Assembly: GCF_000149955.1 (NCBI RefSeq)
Contig: NC_030996.1
Span: forward strand, 2,023,301-2,087,300
Reading direction: 5' to 3'
DNA: 64,000 nt
DNA from: Fusarium oxysporum f. sp. lycopersici 4287
Taxonomy: Eukaryota; Ascomycota; Sordariomycetes; Hypocreales; Nectriaceae
The position numbers and the translations under genes were made by a program. This document shows, in pieces, positions 33,433 to 43,050 of the stretch. Under the pieces are notes generated by a model, which saw only the letters and a list, made by a program, of their open reading frames with translations, did not search any database and was not told the origin of the DNA. Each line of letters starts with the position of its first letter. The first letter of the stretch is position 1.

Positions 33433-33683
33433 GTTAAGGTTTGTCACATACAAAGTACTTATCTCTATCTCCACAAAGGCAGGTATCCGTTTCAGCTGAA
33501 TGATGCGACGCGGAGTGGACTACAATGGGCTGCAATATAAATTGGAAGATTGCCAAAGCTTGGGGGGTTAATAAGTGCAGGTTAACCAGCAGAATGGAAG
33601 ATGGAGAGACTAATGCCTTATCCCTTAACCATGTGCTGTGAATACTAGACTGACGCGATCCTGTGGTAATGCCATTCCTCGTC

Positions 33684-35207
33684 CTACATCGGATCAAGAA
33701 AATCTACTAGTGTCCCTTTGCCCTCCACAACCTCCATGATCTGCTCCTCTACAAATGGATTTTCTCCGTGGTGATACATGTAGTTCATTGCTGCATGACT
33801 GACGTCTATAGCAGCGCCATCTGTTGTGAGTTCAGTCTCAACAACAAACACAATGAGCTTTGGCTGATTGCCCGCCGGTCTTTCTCTCCATCCTAAGTTA
33901 TCGCGCATGTCCTGTAATAAATTCCTGTAATTCCCCTCACGGGGAAGAAAACTGAGGAAGCTCAATTCAAGCGACTCGAGTGTCAATGGGAGGGCGGTAA
34001 TGAGGGTCATAATATCTCTATGTTTGACAAAAGAACGAGAAAGGGCAAAGTGACGTAGATTAGACCACTCGTTGATTGAGAACATGCTCTGCAGAGGCAT
34101 ACCATTCTCTTCATCATCCACAAAGTCGTTCCATTTCCTGCTTATGAGAGTAATGCTAGTATATAAACGAAGATCTTGCAAGTTCTTTGCCTTACTCAAA
34201 GCCTTCAAGAGGAGTCCGGATCGGAAAGAAGGCCACTTCTCCCTAGCTTCACTACCGCAGGCAAGTGATAACTCCAAGCGTCTCAGTGGAGGGTGGCTCA
34301 GGATGGTGACAAGATCTCGATACTCCTCACTCACTCGGTTGTCAAAGATACGGCAGCTTATTCCTGTCCAAAGCTGCCGGCTTTCCACAACAAGCTCGGA
34401 AAGGCCACACATTGGGTTCTCACGGACGTGCTGAGCGATCTCTTTCGTAACGACACAGAATCCACGCCATTCTTGCCTGGATCTGTCATCCCATGGCGTA
34501 AGAGGATGTTCCTCCAATGGGGCTGACACAGGCCAACCACGCTCTAGAGGGCATATTAGGCCCTGTGGAAGAGATCTGATAGTAGGCGTGGGATACAAAG
34601 GTCTTCCGAGTTTCCCATGAGCAGCAGGACTCAAAGTAACTCTTTTCAGGTTTGGAAAGCGTGAAAGACCATATCTCAGAGCGTCAGCGTCACGACACGA
34701 GGCAAGCACTTCATCCTGCTGCGATTTAAGCTTGCGATATACTCCGTAAGATTCAGCCAAGGAGCAGCGATTCTTGAAAGCTTCCTTGATATGAGGGAAG
34801 GACGGATACTCCTCCTCCTTAGAGTCAATGACGTGAATCATAGGATCGTAAACCCGTTGGAACCAGTACGGCACTCTTGTGGGGTTGTCTGTGTCTCCCT
34901 CATACACGCCTTTATACTGCCTGGCACGGGAGCTATCAACGCGAGAGTCATCGTAGATGATCTCGGTAATTGTGAACCGGAAGACATCATGATTGGCGAT
35001 CAAGGTGAAGACCTCAATGTCGCGTGGGTTCGTGGATATAAATGCTCGATTGAGGCGCGGAAGAGCGTTGGTCCTGAGAAAAGAGCACGTCAGGCGGAAG
35101 CTCTTGATGTCGACATTAGGCAAAGTGCAGATGACTTGGCTTAGAAGCTCGAGGGGAAGGCCACCGAGAAGGCCAAGACTTTCGCGGCTCTGATCGGCAG
35201 AGCCCAT
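33684..35207 (-). CDS. F-box protein
   Basis: Intronless 507-residue protein. I start it at ATG 35205-35207 (MGSADQSRES) because the longer frame begins with TTG. The F-box is near the N-terminus: LGGLPLELLSQVICTLPNVDIKSFRLTCSFLR. It is followed by a long region with irregular leucine-rich strands (LKRVTLSP, LRRLELSLACG, LQDLRLYTSI, LRHFALSRSF, LESLELSFLSF) that probably form the substrate-recruiting part. F-box proteins link targets to SCF ubiquitin ligases through Skp1. The family is greatly expanded in Fusarium-like genomes and individual targets are unknown. It lies tail to tail with the SHB17-like gene. Confidence 0.85.
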   Translation of the reverse strand: MGSADQSRESLGLLGGLPLELLSQVICTLPNVDIKSFRLTCSFLRTNALPRLNRAFISTNPRDIEVFTLIANHDVFRFTITEIIYDDSRVDSSRARQYKGVYEGDTDNPTRVPYWFQRVYDPMIHVIDSKEEEYPSFPHIKEAFKNRCSLAESYGVYRKLKSQQDEVLASCRDADALRYGLSRFPNLKRVTLSPAAHGKLGRPLYPTPTIRSLPQGLICPLERGWPVSAPLEEHPLTPWDDRSRQEWRGFCVVTKEIAQHVRENPMCGLSELVVESRQLWTGISCRIFDNRVSEEYRDLVTILSHPPLRRLELSLACGSEAREKWPSFRSGLLLKALSKAKNLQDLRLYTSITLISRKWNDFVDDEENGMPLQSMFSINEWSNLRHFALSRSFVKHRDIMTLITALPLTLESLELSFLSFLPREGNYRNLLQDMRDNLGWRERPAGNQPKLIVFVVETELTTDGAAIDVSHAAMNYMYHHGENPFVEEQIMEVVEGKGTLVDFLDPM

Positions 35208-35697
35208 TATGTCAGAGGTATCGCAAACGAGTTTATGGTATTTAGATATTAAGATAAGACTTAGTCGAAATGAGTCGGATTCTTGTCCGGCCAATGATGG
35301 CTAATGATGTGAGATTTAGCCTGGAGAGGGGGACCTCGGGGGTAATAAAACTTCTGACACTAAGATAGGGTACTAAAATTAAGTGGTCTAATTATTTGCT
35401 TAAATATACTAAACTTACCTAGGCGTTTTCGTCACTTAGGGTAAAGATCATAGGTTTTTTATCTCCACTTGGGGGATTACGAAGCCTACAACACTCCGAA
35501 GAGTGGTGGGGCTGATATGTCCAATTAAAGACGAGGTAAGCCCTATGATACAACCATCAACAGTTAGCTATAACTAACCAGCACTTCTTAAACATATGTA
35601 AATCACTTGGAAGGCTCAATATGGGTCTTGATACCGGCCCAGGCTAATATGCTGCTGTCAGATGTATTGAAGCAAATCATTCGTACATTCTCTTTAT

Positions 35698-37433
35698 CTA
35701 AGTGGCATATCTCCAATGAGGATGATCATCGCCCAGGTTGTCAGCATCTGCACCCTGAAGTCTATGATCCCTCTCCCCACGATCCCTCTTCTTATTCTCC
35801 CTAATCGCAAGGAAGTAAAACGCCGTACAAGATATACCGCAAATCCACACCATACCAAGACTAACTCCCAGCCCAGTCCAGTACTCCGGTGCCTCACGTG
35901 TAAGATATACGTTCGATGCGACGATACCACCAAGATTGCCAAAGCCAACCTGAGCAGCTGATGCGATAGAACGCTTGTAGTGTCCGCCCATAGTGTTGGA
36001 TAGCCATCCGAGAACGACGGGCTGGGTGATGTAACCACCTGTAACAAGGAGGAAGAGGGCGAAGTATCGTGCTGCAGTGGGGACTTGGTGTTGGAGTAGG
36101 AGGAGGATGTAGCCGATACTTGTCATCACGACGCCGAACATGGTGAAGCCGTAGCGATGACGAAGACGGTCGGCGAGGTATGCGGCTGAGAGACAGCCTA
36201 TAGTTGCGACGATGTATACTGGGATGGTGAGCACTTGCGCTCGCTCGGCGGCGTATCCCATCTCGCGGAGGATGGTAGGGATGAAGAACTATAAGAGTAA
36301 GTATCCCTGTTCTGATCTCAGTGGGCTTCGATCTTACCGAGCCAGCATATCCGTTGTTGACGATACCAAAGTAGGCTAGGGTTCCTAGATAGATCTTCCA
36401 GTCGGTCAAGATTCTCTTCCAAGCTGCCTTGTTGAGATGGTCCATCTTTGCATCGCCCGAGTCATCAGCTAGACGAGCGATAAGTCTAGACCGTTCATCG
36501 TCGTTGAGAAACTTTGCGGTCTCTGGCCAATCGGGGATCCACCATTTGGCAATGACGCCGATGACTACTGTGAGAATACCCTCGAGTATAAAGATCCTGC
36601 TCGATTATTAGTGAATGATGGCTATTAGGGAGGAGAGACACACCAACGCCATGCTTCAAGTCCACCAACATCATGCATCTTAGCAATAGCAAAAGCCAAG
36701 AGACCCGAAAAGGCACCTGCCAAAATGGCAGCACTGAAGAATAGAGACATGCGCCATTGGACTTCGTAGCGCCTGTAGTACATGCTGATGAGGTAGATGC
36801 AGCCAGGGACGATTCCAGCTTCGAAGAAGCCGAGGAGGACACGACATGCTATCAGGCCTTGGACATTATTGACGAGTCCCATACCGACCGTAGAGATACC
36901 TGGAAAGTCAGTCCAACGCTGTTCAAAAACGGGGTTAAGTGACATACCCCAGAGAACAGTGATCCCACCGAGCCAGAGCGAAGGCGATATCCTCTTGATC
37001 ATGATATTCGACGGGACTTCAAAGATGATGTACTGCACAGTTAGAGTCAGCGAATTGGTCATTCTTTATTCTTGTATCAGATCGATCGACGTACGGGGAT
37101 GAAGAAGACGAAAAGTGCCATGTTGTAATCGCTACCCGTCATCTTGAGATCCTCTGTCATCCCTTGGATCTTTGCGTTACCTGCACGCCAAGATTCTCTC
37201 GTCAGCTCAACCTTCTCCCAGGCAGGTCTTTCGCGTCATGAGAACATACCGATATTGGTTCTATCCATAAAGGATAGGAAGAAAATCACCATCAGAGGGG
37301 GAATCAAACGAAGATCGCACTTCCGCAAAAGCTTCTTGGTAGCCTCTGATTCCTCAGGTGTCTGTTCCACAGTAGACTCAGCACCCTTAAGCGAGGCATG
37401 ATCGAAGGTAGCTTTCTCGTTGAGGTCAGCCAT
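35698..37433 (-). CDS. Dal5-type MFS anion:cation symporter (copy 2)
   Basis: Six exons: 37250-37433, 37095-37180, 36948-37032, 36644-36899, 36338-36596 and 35698-36288. Introns are 37181-37249, 37033-37094, 36900-36947, 36597-36643 and 36289-36337. The product is 486 residues with 12 predicted helices. Blocks: CDLRLIPPLMVIFFLSFMDRTNIGNAKIQGM, YIIFEVPSNIMIKRISPSLWL, GFFEAGIVPGCIYLISMYYRR, AWRWIFILEGILTVVIG, and a last long exon with GGYITQPVVLGWLSNTMGGHYKRS typical of the Tna1/Dal5 group. It shares a 1.15-kb divergent promoter with the ThDP enzyme, which suggests it imports that pathway's substrate. Confidence 0.9.
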
Positions 37434-38586
37434 TGTGAAAGAGGAAGCTGAGGAGGGTCTGAATCGGTGATGTCGAGTTTGAGATCATCGAAGGAACAGG
37501 GTGGTGCATGACTCCTTCTTATGGAAATGAGCGACCTACCTCTCGCCTCAGCAATTATTACCCTCGAGTCTCTGGTATTGGACAAACGGATCTAGATCGA
37601 CACACCGAAGAGGTATAGCCAAGTGCGGGGTGTGGAGGCGGGGGGACTGGGATGTTCCCGTGTGATGGAAGAGGAATTCCGGGGTAACAAGGTCACAGAT
37701 GACATGGTAGGATCCTGAAATGGTTGGATGGTAATAGCGTCATGCAGCAGATCCGAGGAAGAGAGATAACGGCATATCTATCTCGGTTCCAAATTCCAAA
37801 TACTGCACGATACGGCGTGTTACAGTAGCCCGGGTCATTTCCGATGCCTCACGGGTATGATAAGGAAATGGGAACTACAGTTAAGGTTAACCGGGGAGAC
37901 CACGATAGGACAAAAGGCCATGTAGCTAAATCCACGACTGCGAGTTTGCATTGGTCATGGTTGTCTGATTGGAGCCGAGGATGCATTGCGTTTGTGCTTC
38001 GACGAATACTACCTAATTCTTAGTCCCTGTCTAGGAGGATGTGCAAACCAAGAAGTTTAACTGGCACAAGCATGCATCGGTTACGAAAATCCCTGTACTT
38101 TATCGTCTAGCCCGTTGGAGGATGCATTACCAATGCTTGGCCTCTTGAGGTCGGACGGAAACTCGGACTCGTTCCTGATACATTTCGTGCTGATTCATTC
38201 GGAAATTTCCGAATTACAAACTTGAGTCAGTATCCACGTAGAGGAATAGCCGAGTAAGCATGGTAATAAATCCATACAATGATGCGTGCTGCAAAGTCCA
38301 ACGATACCATTGCAAGATGAATGACGCTATACAGACGTTGCACATAATTAATAGTCATCTCCTAGTTCGCTTTCATGGCAATAAATCGGGGGTCTGTTGA
38401 GATGCCGGAAGTGGGGGTCACGCTTCCACTGCCGAAGTCAGTTGCCAGAGCCGATCCCCCGCTCGGGTACCAACCGTGACTGGGGAACTCCTCTTCGGAT
38501 GGATCCCGTGTTGCAACATTAAACGTAAAGAAAGACCTCATGAAATTGACCCAATTTACCATCGATCACTTTAAACCTGTGACAAG
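37434..38586. promoter_or_regulatory. divergent promoter, carrier / ThDP enzyme
   Basis: 1153 bp between two outward-facing start codons. No other gene is supported here. It presumably holds both promoters; individual sites were not assigned. Confidence 0.5.
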
Positions 38587-40500
38587 ATGAAATTAGAAGC
38601 TCAAGCGACAGTATCAGATCGTACGGATCCTGCATCTACGAAGCCCAGCATGTACGTAACTCGCCACAGTGATGCTTGTCAGTCGGCTAACATGACGCAG
38701 GTACACAACATCGTTCGCCTTCTTCGAGGCCCTGGTCGAAGCAGGAGTCAAGAACTGCTTCGTGAATCTCGGGTCTGACCATCCCAGCATTCTCGAGGCT
38801 ATGGTCAAAGGGCAGAGGGAAATGCGTGATAAATTTCCGAGAATCATCACATGTCCCAATGAAATGGTTGCGCTGTCCATGGCAGATGGATATGCGAGAT
38901 TGAGTGGCGAAGCGCAATGTGTCATTGTGCATGTTGATGTTGGCACTTCTGCTCTTGCGGCTGCTATTCATAACGCTGCTATGGGAAGGGCACCGGTTTT
39001 GATCTTTGCGGGGTTATCGCCTTATTCTATTGAGGGAGAACTTCTTGGTTCGAGAACTGAGTTCATGTAAGTTCACCTACTGCTTCATTGTTGGGGACCT
39101 GACTAAGACTCTCAAGCCACTGGATTCAAGACGTTCCTGATCAGAAACAAATCGTCTCCCAGTACTGCCGTTACGTCGGTGAGATCAAAACTGGAAAAAA
39201 CGTCAAGCAAATGGTCCGTCGCGCCCTGCAACTCGCCACAAGTCACCCCCAAGGACCCTCATATCTCATGGGCGCCCGCGAAGTCATGGAAGAAACCATT
39301 GAGCCATACACCATCAACTCGGCCTTCTGGAAACCCGTCGCACCCGCCGCCCTCCCCCAAGAAGCCGTGCAAGAAATCGCAGAAGCTCTGGTCAACGCTT
39401 CTGATCCGTTGGTCATCGTCGGTTTCACCGGTCGGAACCACGCTGCGGTTGAACCTCTCGTGGCGCTGGCGAATACTATCAAGGGCCTGAGGGTTCTTGA
39501 TACGGGATGCTCGGATATGTGCTTCCCTGCAGATCATCCTGGCTGGCTGGGTATGAAGTACGGCGTTGACTCGGCGATTCAGAACGCCGATGTTTTTCTT
39601 ATTTTGGATTGCGATGTTCCTTGGATTAATAAGCTTTGCAAACCAAAGAGTAACGCGAGGATCTTCCATCTCGATGTTGACCCGTTGAAGGAGAGCATGT
39701 TGGTCTTTTATATCGATGCGGAACAGCGATATCGTGTTGATGCGGAGATTTCCCTCAGGCAGATTACAGATTATCTTCGGGCATCACTTTCTGAGAAGCT
39801 TGCCACTTCAGAGTTTGATCGTCGGGAACAAGCTCTCCAGAAATCCTACACTGAACGGATCCAGACGCTTGATGCGAAGGCCAAGCCTCTCGACTCAGGC
39901 AAACTCACAACAGACTACGTCTGCTCCACGTTACGCGCCAAGTTACCCGAAGACACAATCTGGGCCGTCGAGGCAATCACAAATATGATCTCAGTCGCAG
40001 ATCAAATCCGAGCTACCATTCCCGGACAATGGATCCACTGCGGCGGCGGCGGTCTCGGCTGGAGCGGCGGTGGCGCACTGGGTATCAAACTAGCCGCCGA
40101 CGCATCAGATGCTCTCATCCCCGGTAAGCGCAAACGATACGTTGTGCAAATCGTAGGCGACGGGTCATACATGTTCTCCGTGCCCTCAAGCGTATACTGG
40201 ATCTCCGCCCGGTATGGCATTCCTGTTCTGACCATCGTCTTGAACAACCTTGGGTGGAATGCGCCCAAACGGTCGATGCTGCTGGTTCACCCTGATGGTC
40301 CTGCGTCAAGGGCTACAAATGAGGAGTTGAATATTTCGTTTGCGCCCAGTCCAGACTATGCGGGCATTGCGAAGGCTGCGAGCAATGGGGTGATCTTTGG
40401 TGCGAGGGTTGCTGATATCTCAGAGTTTCAGAGTGCGCTGGCTGGGGCGGTTGAGAGTTTGGACAGAGGCGTCTCTGCTGTATTGGACGTGGCGATTTAA
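38587..40500 (+). CDS. thiamine-diphosphate-dependent 2-oxoacid enzyme (acetolactate-synthase/decarboxylase type)
   Basis: Exons 38587-38651, 38701-39066 and 39117-40500 (introns of 49 and 50 nt); 604 residues. The PYR domain carries the catalytic Glu in TCPNEMVALSMADGYARLSG. The middle domain follows, and the PP domain has the ThDP/Mg motif GDGSYMFSVPSSVYWISARYG ending in NN (VLNNLGW). CGGGGLGWSGGGALG precedes it. No mitochondrial presequence, so it is not the biosynthetic acetolactate synthase. Relatives decarboxylate or ligate 2-oxoacids (benzoylformate decarboxylase, 2-hydroxyacyl-CoA lyase, oxalyl-CoA decarboxylase). Divergent from an organic-anion carrier and close to an MDR reductase and D-lactate dehydrogenase, which suggests a 2-oxo/2-hydroxy acid breakdown pathway (inference). 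Confidence 0.88.
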
Positions 40501-40608
40501 AGATGAATAGGTATAATAGTGAAAAATAAATGACCGATATTTCTCTTGATCACAGATAGATACACTACTTGCTCGTCAAATACTTTTGTTACTGTGACAG
40601 TGGACGAT

Positions 40609-41649
40609 CTAAACTTTCAACACAAACTTCTCACCGCTTGCCCCAGCTCTGAGAAGATTCAGCATCTCCTGTGTCGCTTCCAATCCGCCTTCGATAACAC
40701 GAACCCTCGGCGCAGGCTTGATCCTCCCGTCTTTGAGTGCCTTGGACAACCAGCCGCCGAAAACCCAGGTTGCGATGTCTGGATAGTTGACTGTGAACCC
40801 CACGCAGTTGGTATGGTGTCCTTCAATCCCAGCTGGCAGCGACGTTTCTTCCGGCCACGGCATCAGCGCAGTAACTTTGCATCCTGGTGTTAGATCAGCT
40901 GCGTTGAGTATCTCCACAACCGAATCAAAGGAGCTGCCTTCAGCTCTGGCATCAATTACGCCGCGGATCTTTGTTCCGGAAGCTTTCAAGGCTTCTGCTA
41001 TCTTCTGCGCGACTTGTGGGTCACGATAGTCCCATGCCTCTGCTGCACCTAATGTCTTGAGCCATTCGTCATGCTTTGGACTTGCCGTTGCGTAGACCGT
41101 CCATCCCAGCGCGTGTGCTATCTGCACTGCCGAAACCCCAACGGCCGAAGCACCACTCCACACCAGAATAGCTCCATCCTCATCAACAATCCTCTCGCGC
41201 ATTGGCAATCCGAGGCCATCGAACAGCGCGATAGCCGCAGTGAGCATACCAACGGGAAGTACAGAACCCTCATCAAAGCTGATGTTGTCAGGTAAGTGAG
41301 TCGTGGCCACCTCATCGAGAAGAGTATAGGCCTGAAACGCTGCCTTTTCGATGTTTTCGCTTATAACACCTAGTGCAAAGCCGATGACGCGATCGCCGGT
41401 TTTGAAGCGTGTTACACCGGAACCAACGGATACAACGACACCGCCGAGGTCACTGCCAAGTATGGCTGGGAAGTTGGTAGAGAGGCCTAGGGTTTGGAAT
41501 TTCCAGTCCGAAGGGTTTGCAGCGACGACGGCGTTGCGTACCAGTAGTTCGCCTTCTTTGGGGGCTGGGACAGGGCGTTGTTGGATGGTTAGTTGACCCT
41601 GTTTGACGGAGAGGACAGCGGCGACATTGGGCTCGAAAGTATGAGACAT
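40609..41649 (-). CDS. zinc-free MDR oxidoreductase (quinone/enoyl reductase type)
   Basis: Intronless; start chosen at ATG 41647-41649 (MSHTFEPNVAAVLSVKQGQL), since the upstream extension is untypical; 346 residues. GroES-like N-terminal domain (PAPKEGELLVRNAVVAANPSDWKFQ, GSDLGGVVVSVGSGVTRFKTGDRVIGF), then a Rossmann domain with the NADPH loop VWSGASAVGVSAVQIAHALGW. The Cys/His zinc ligands of alcohol dehydrogenases are absent. This matches the fungal ToxD/LovC-like subgroup, used as trans-acting enoyl reductases or quinone reductases. There is no polyketide synthase in the window, so a role as aldehyde/enone reductase next to the ThDP enzyme is more likely here. The two genes are convergent, 108 bp apart. 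Confidence 0.88.
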   Translation of the reverse strand: MSHTFEPNVAAVLSVKQGQLTIQQRPVPAPKEGELLVRNAVVAANPSDWKFQTLGLSTNFPAILGSDLGGVVVSVGSGVTRFKTGDRVIGFALGVISENIEKAAFQAYTLLDEVATTHLPDNISFDEGSVLPVGMLTAAIALFDGLGLPMRERIVDEDGAILVWSGASAVGVSAVQIAHALGWTVYATASPKHDEWLKTLGAAEAWDYRDPQVAQKIAEALKASGTKIRGVIDARAEGSSFDSVVEILNAADLTPGCKVTALMPWPEETSLPAGIEGHHTNCVGFTVNYPDIATWVFGGWLSKALKDGRIKPAPRVRVIEGGLEATQEMLNLLRAGASGEKFVLKV

Positions 41650-42108
41650 GCTGTAAGGATTGCACAGGTATGAAGATATGAGGTGGAAGGCTGATAAAGC
41701 TAAAAGAACAAGAATAGAGTAAGCAAGCCCTGTAAAGTGATTGCTTGAATATGCAATGTATAATCTCAGCTGCTCCAACGACGGCTTTGTGTAGTAATAT
41801 ACGTCGAAAATGTACGAATACGATAGGACGGCTCGGAACAATTTGTCATATTATTGGTCTATTAGCTGTAATATGATATCAACTCAAAGTTCTTGTCGAC
41901 GTTCGTCCGACACTCGTCCGAATGACAAAGCAGAACTGAAGTGATGAAAAGTCTCGGATGATTGGCCGGCGAGTATACTGGGCAAGAATTTGCGAGAGTG
42001 GGTCAGATCTCCAGCACCTAATTGGTCTGTTGCTGTAAAGGAATGCATTTGCACTGTTGAAGCCCACTCTCATACCGGCCAGCAACACCTTCTTATCGCC
42101 ATCAGCAT

Positions 42109-42594
42109 CTAAGGGTTAACAGCAAGTTTATCAAAGTGCAACCCTCCGCCAGATGAACAAACATTCGTGCTCTGTGAAATTCTCGCAACATTCGCATTAC
42201 ACGAAAACCCCTGCTGACAAGCATAAAAGTCCTGCGCATTACTCCCCCCAGTCCATCTCATGCTCTGGAAAATAACACCATTCGCCAGCGCGTTCGTCCA
42301 CTGGTAGCCCTTGCACGGATCCCAGGTGAGCATGAAGGGGTCGAAGATAACATTTTTGCAGCCTGTGTCAGAGTAGAGGGCGAAGTTGGTGAAGCGGAGG
42401 GGGAGTTGGCATGCGGCCTTTTGGGAGACGTCTGAGGCGGGTGAGGCGACGGCTGAGGTTGAAGGTGCTTTGGAAGTGTCCTCTGGTTTGGAGAAAGGAA
42501 GGGTTTTGATGGTTACTTCGGAGGGAGCTTTTGGTGCTGCCATGGCGATTGGGGCTGCGAGGAGCAGAAGGCCGATGTCGCGTAGAGAAACCAT
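42109..42594 (-). CDS. small secreted Cys-rich protein
   Basis: Intronless 161-residue protein from ATG. Signal peptide MVSLRDIGLLLLAAPIAMA (cleavage near 19-20), then a Ser/Pro/Lys-rich spacer to about residue 58 and a compact C-terminal domain with six Cys (AAC, GCK, PCK, ACQ, SCN, VCS), compatible with three disulphides. No known enzyme or lectin motif is visible. Size and composition fit fungal secreted effectors or cell-surface proteins; no toxic activity is implied by the sequence. It lies about 0.5 kb from the 3' end of the D-lactate dehydrogenase gene and about 0.6 kb from the hAT element. Confidence 0.8.
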   Translation of the reverse strand: MVSLRDIGLLLLAAPIAMAAPKAPSEVTIKTLPFSKPEDTSKAPSTSAVASPASDVSQKAACQLPLRFTNFALYSDTGCKNVIFDPFMLTWDPCKGYQWTNALANGVIFQSMRWTGGSNAQDFYACQQGFSCNANVARISQSTNVCSSGGGLHFDKLAVNP

Positions 42595-43050
42595 TGCCGG
42601 TAGTGTAATGTTGGATATGTCGCTAAGAATGGATGTCTGGTGTAGAATAGTTGATGAAATAGGCTCTGATGTTTGGTCTGAATCGATAAAATACGAGGGA
42701 GTTTTTGAAATTATATAGCCAAGTTTGCGTGTCTTCCTATAATCTATTGATACGACTCGGCGTAGCTGATTGGAAGGAGTAGATAAACACTACGGAGAAT
42801 AATTTTACTTTACCCGCTGCGGCCCGTCCGAATTGAGGGGTCACCGTGAGCGATGCAACACAAAGGTTCGCTGGAAAAGGAAAATGTAACAAAAAAGGTT
42901 ATCAGATGGCCATCGGTAACGCCGCTTACTCTCGCCGCTTATGGCTGAGACATGATTTTTGTCATACGGCCGGCATGGCCGCTTATTGTGTCGCCGATTA
43001 TCCGCAGCACATAGATCAGATCATAATGGGGTTGTCTATTATCGAGCCAT

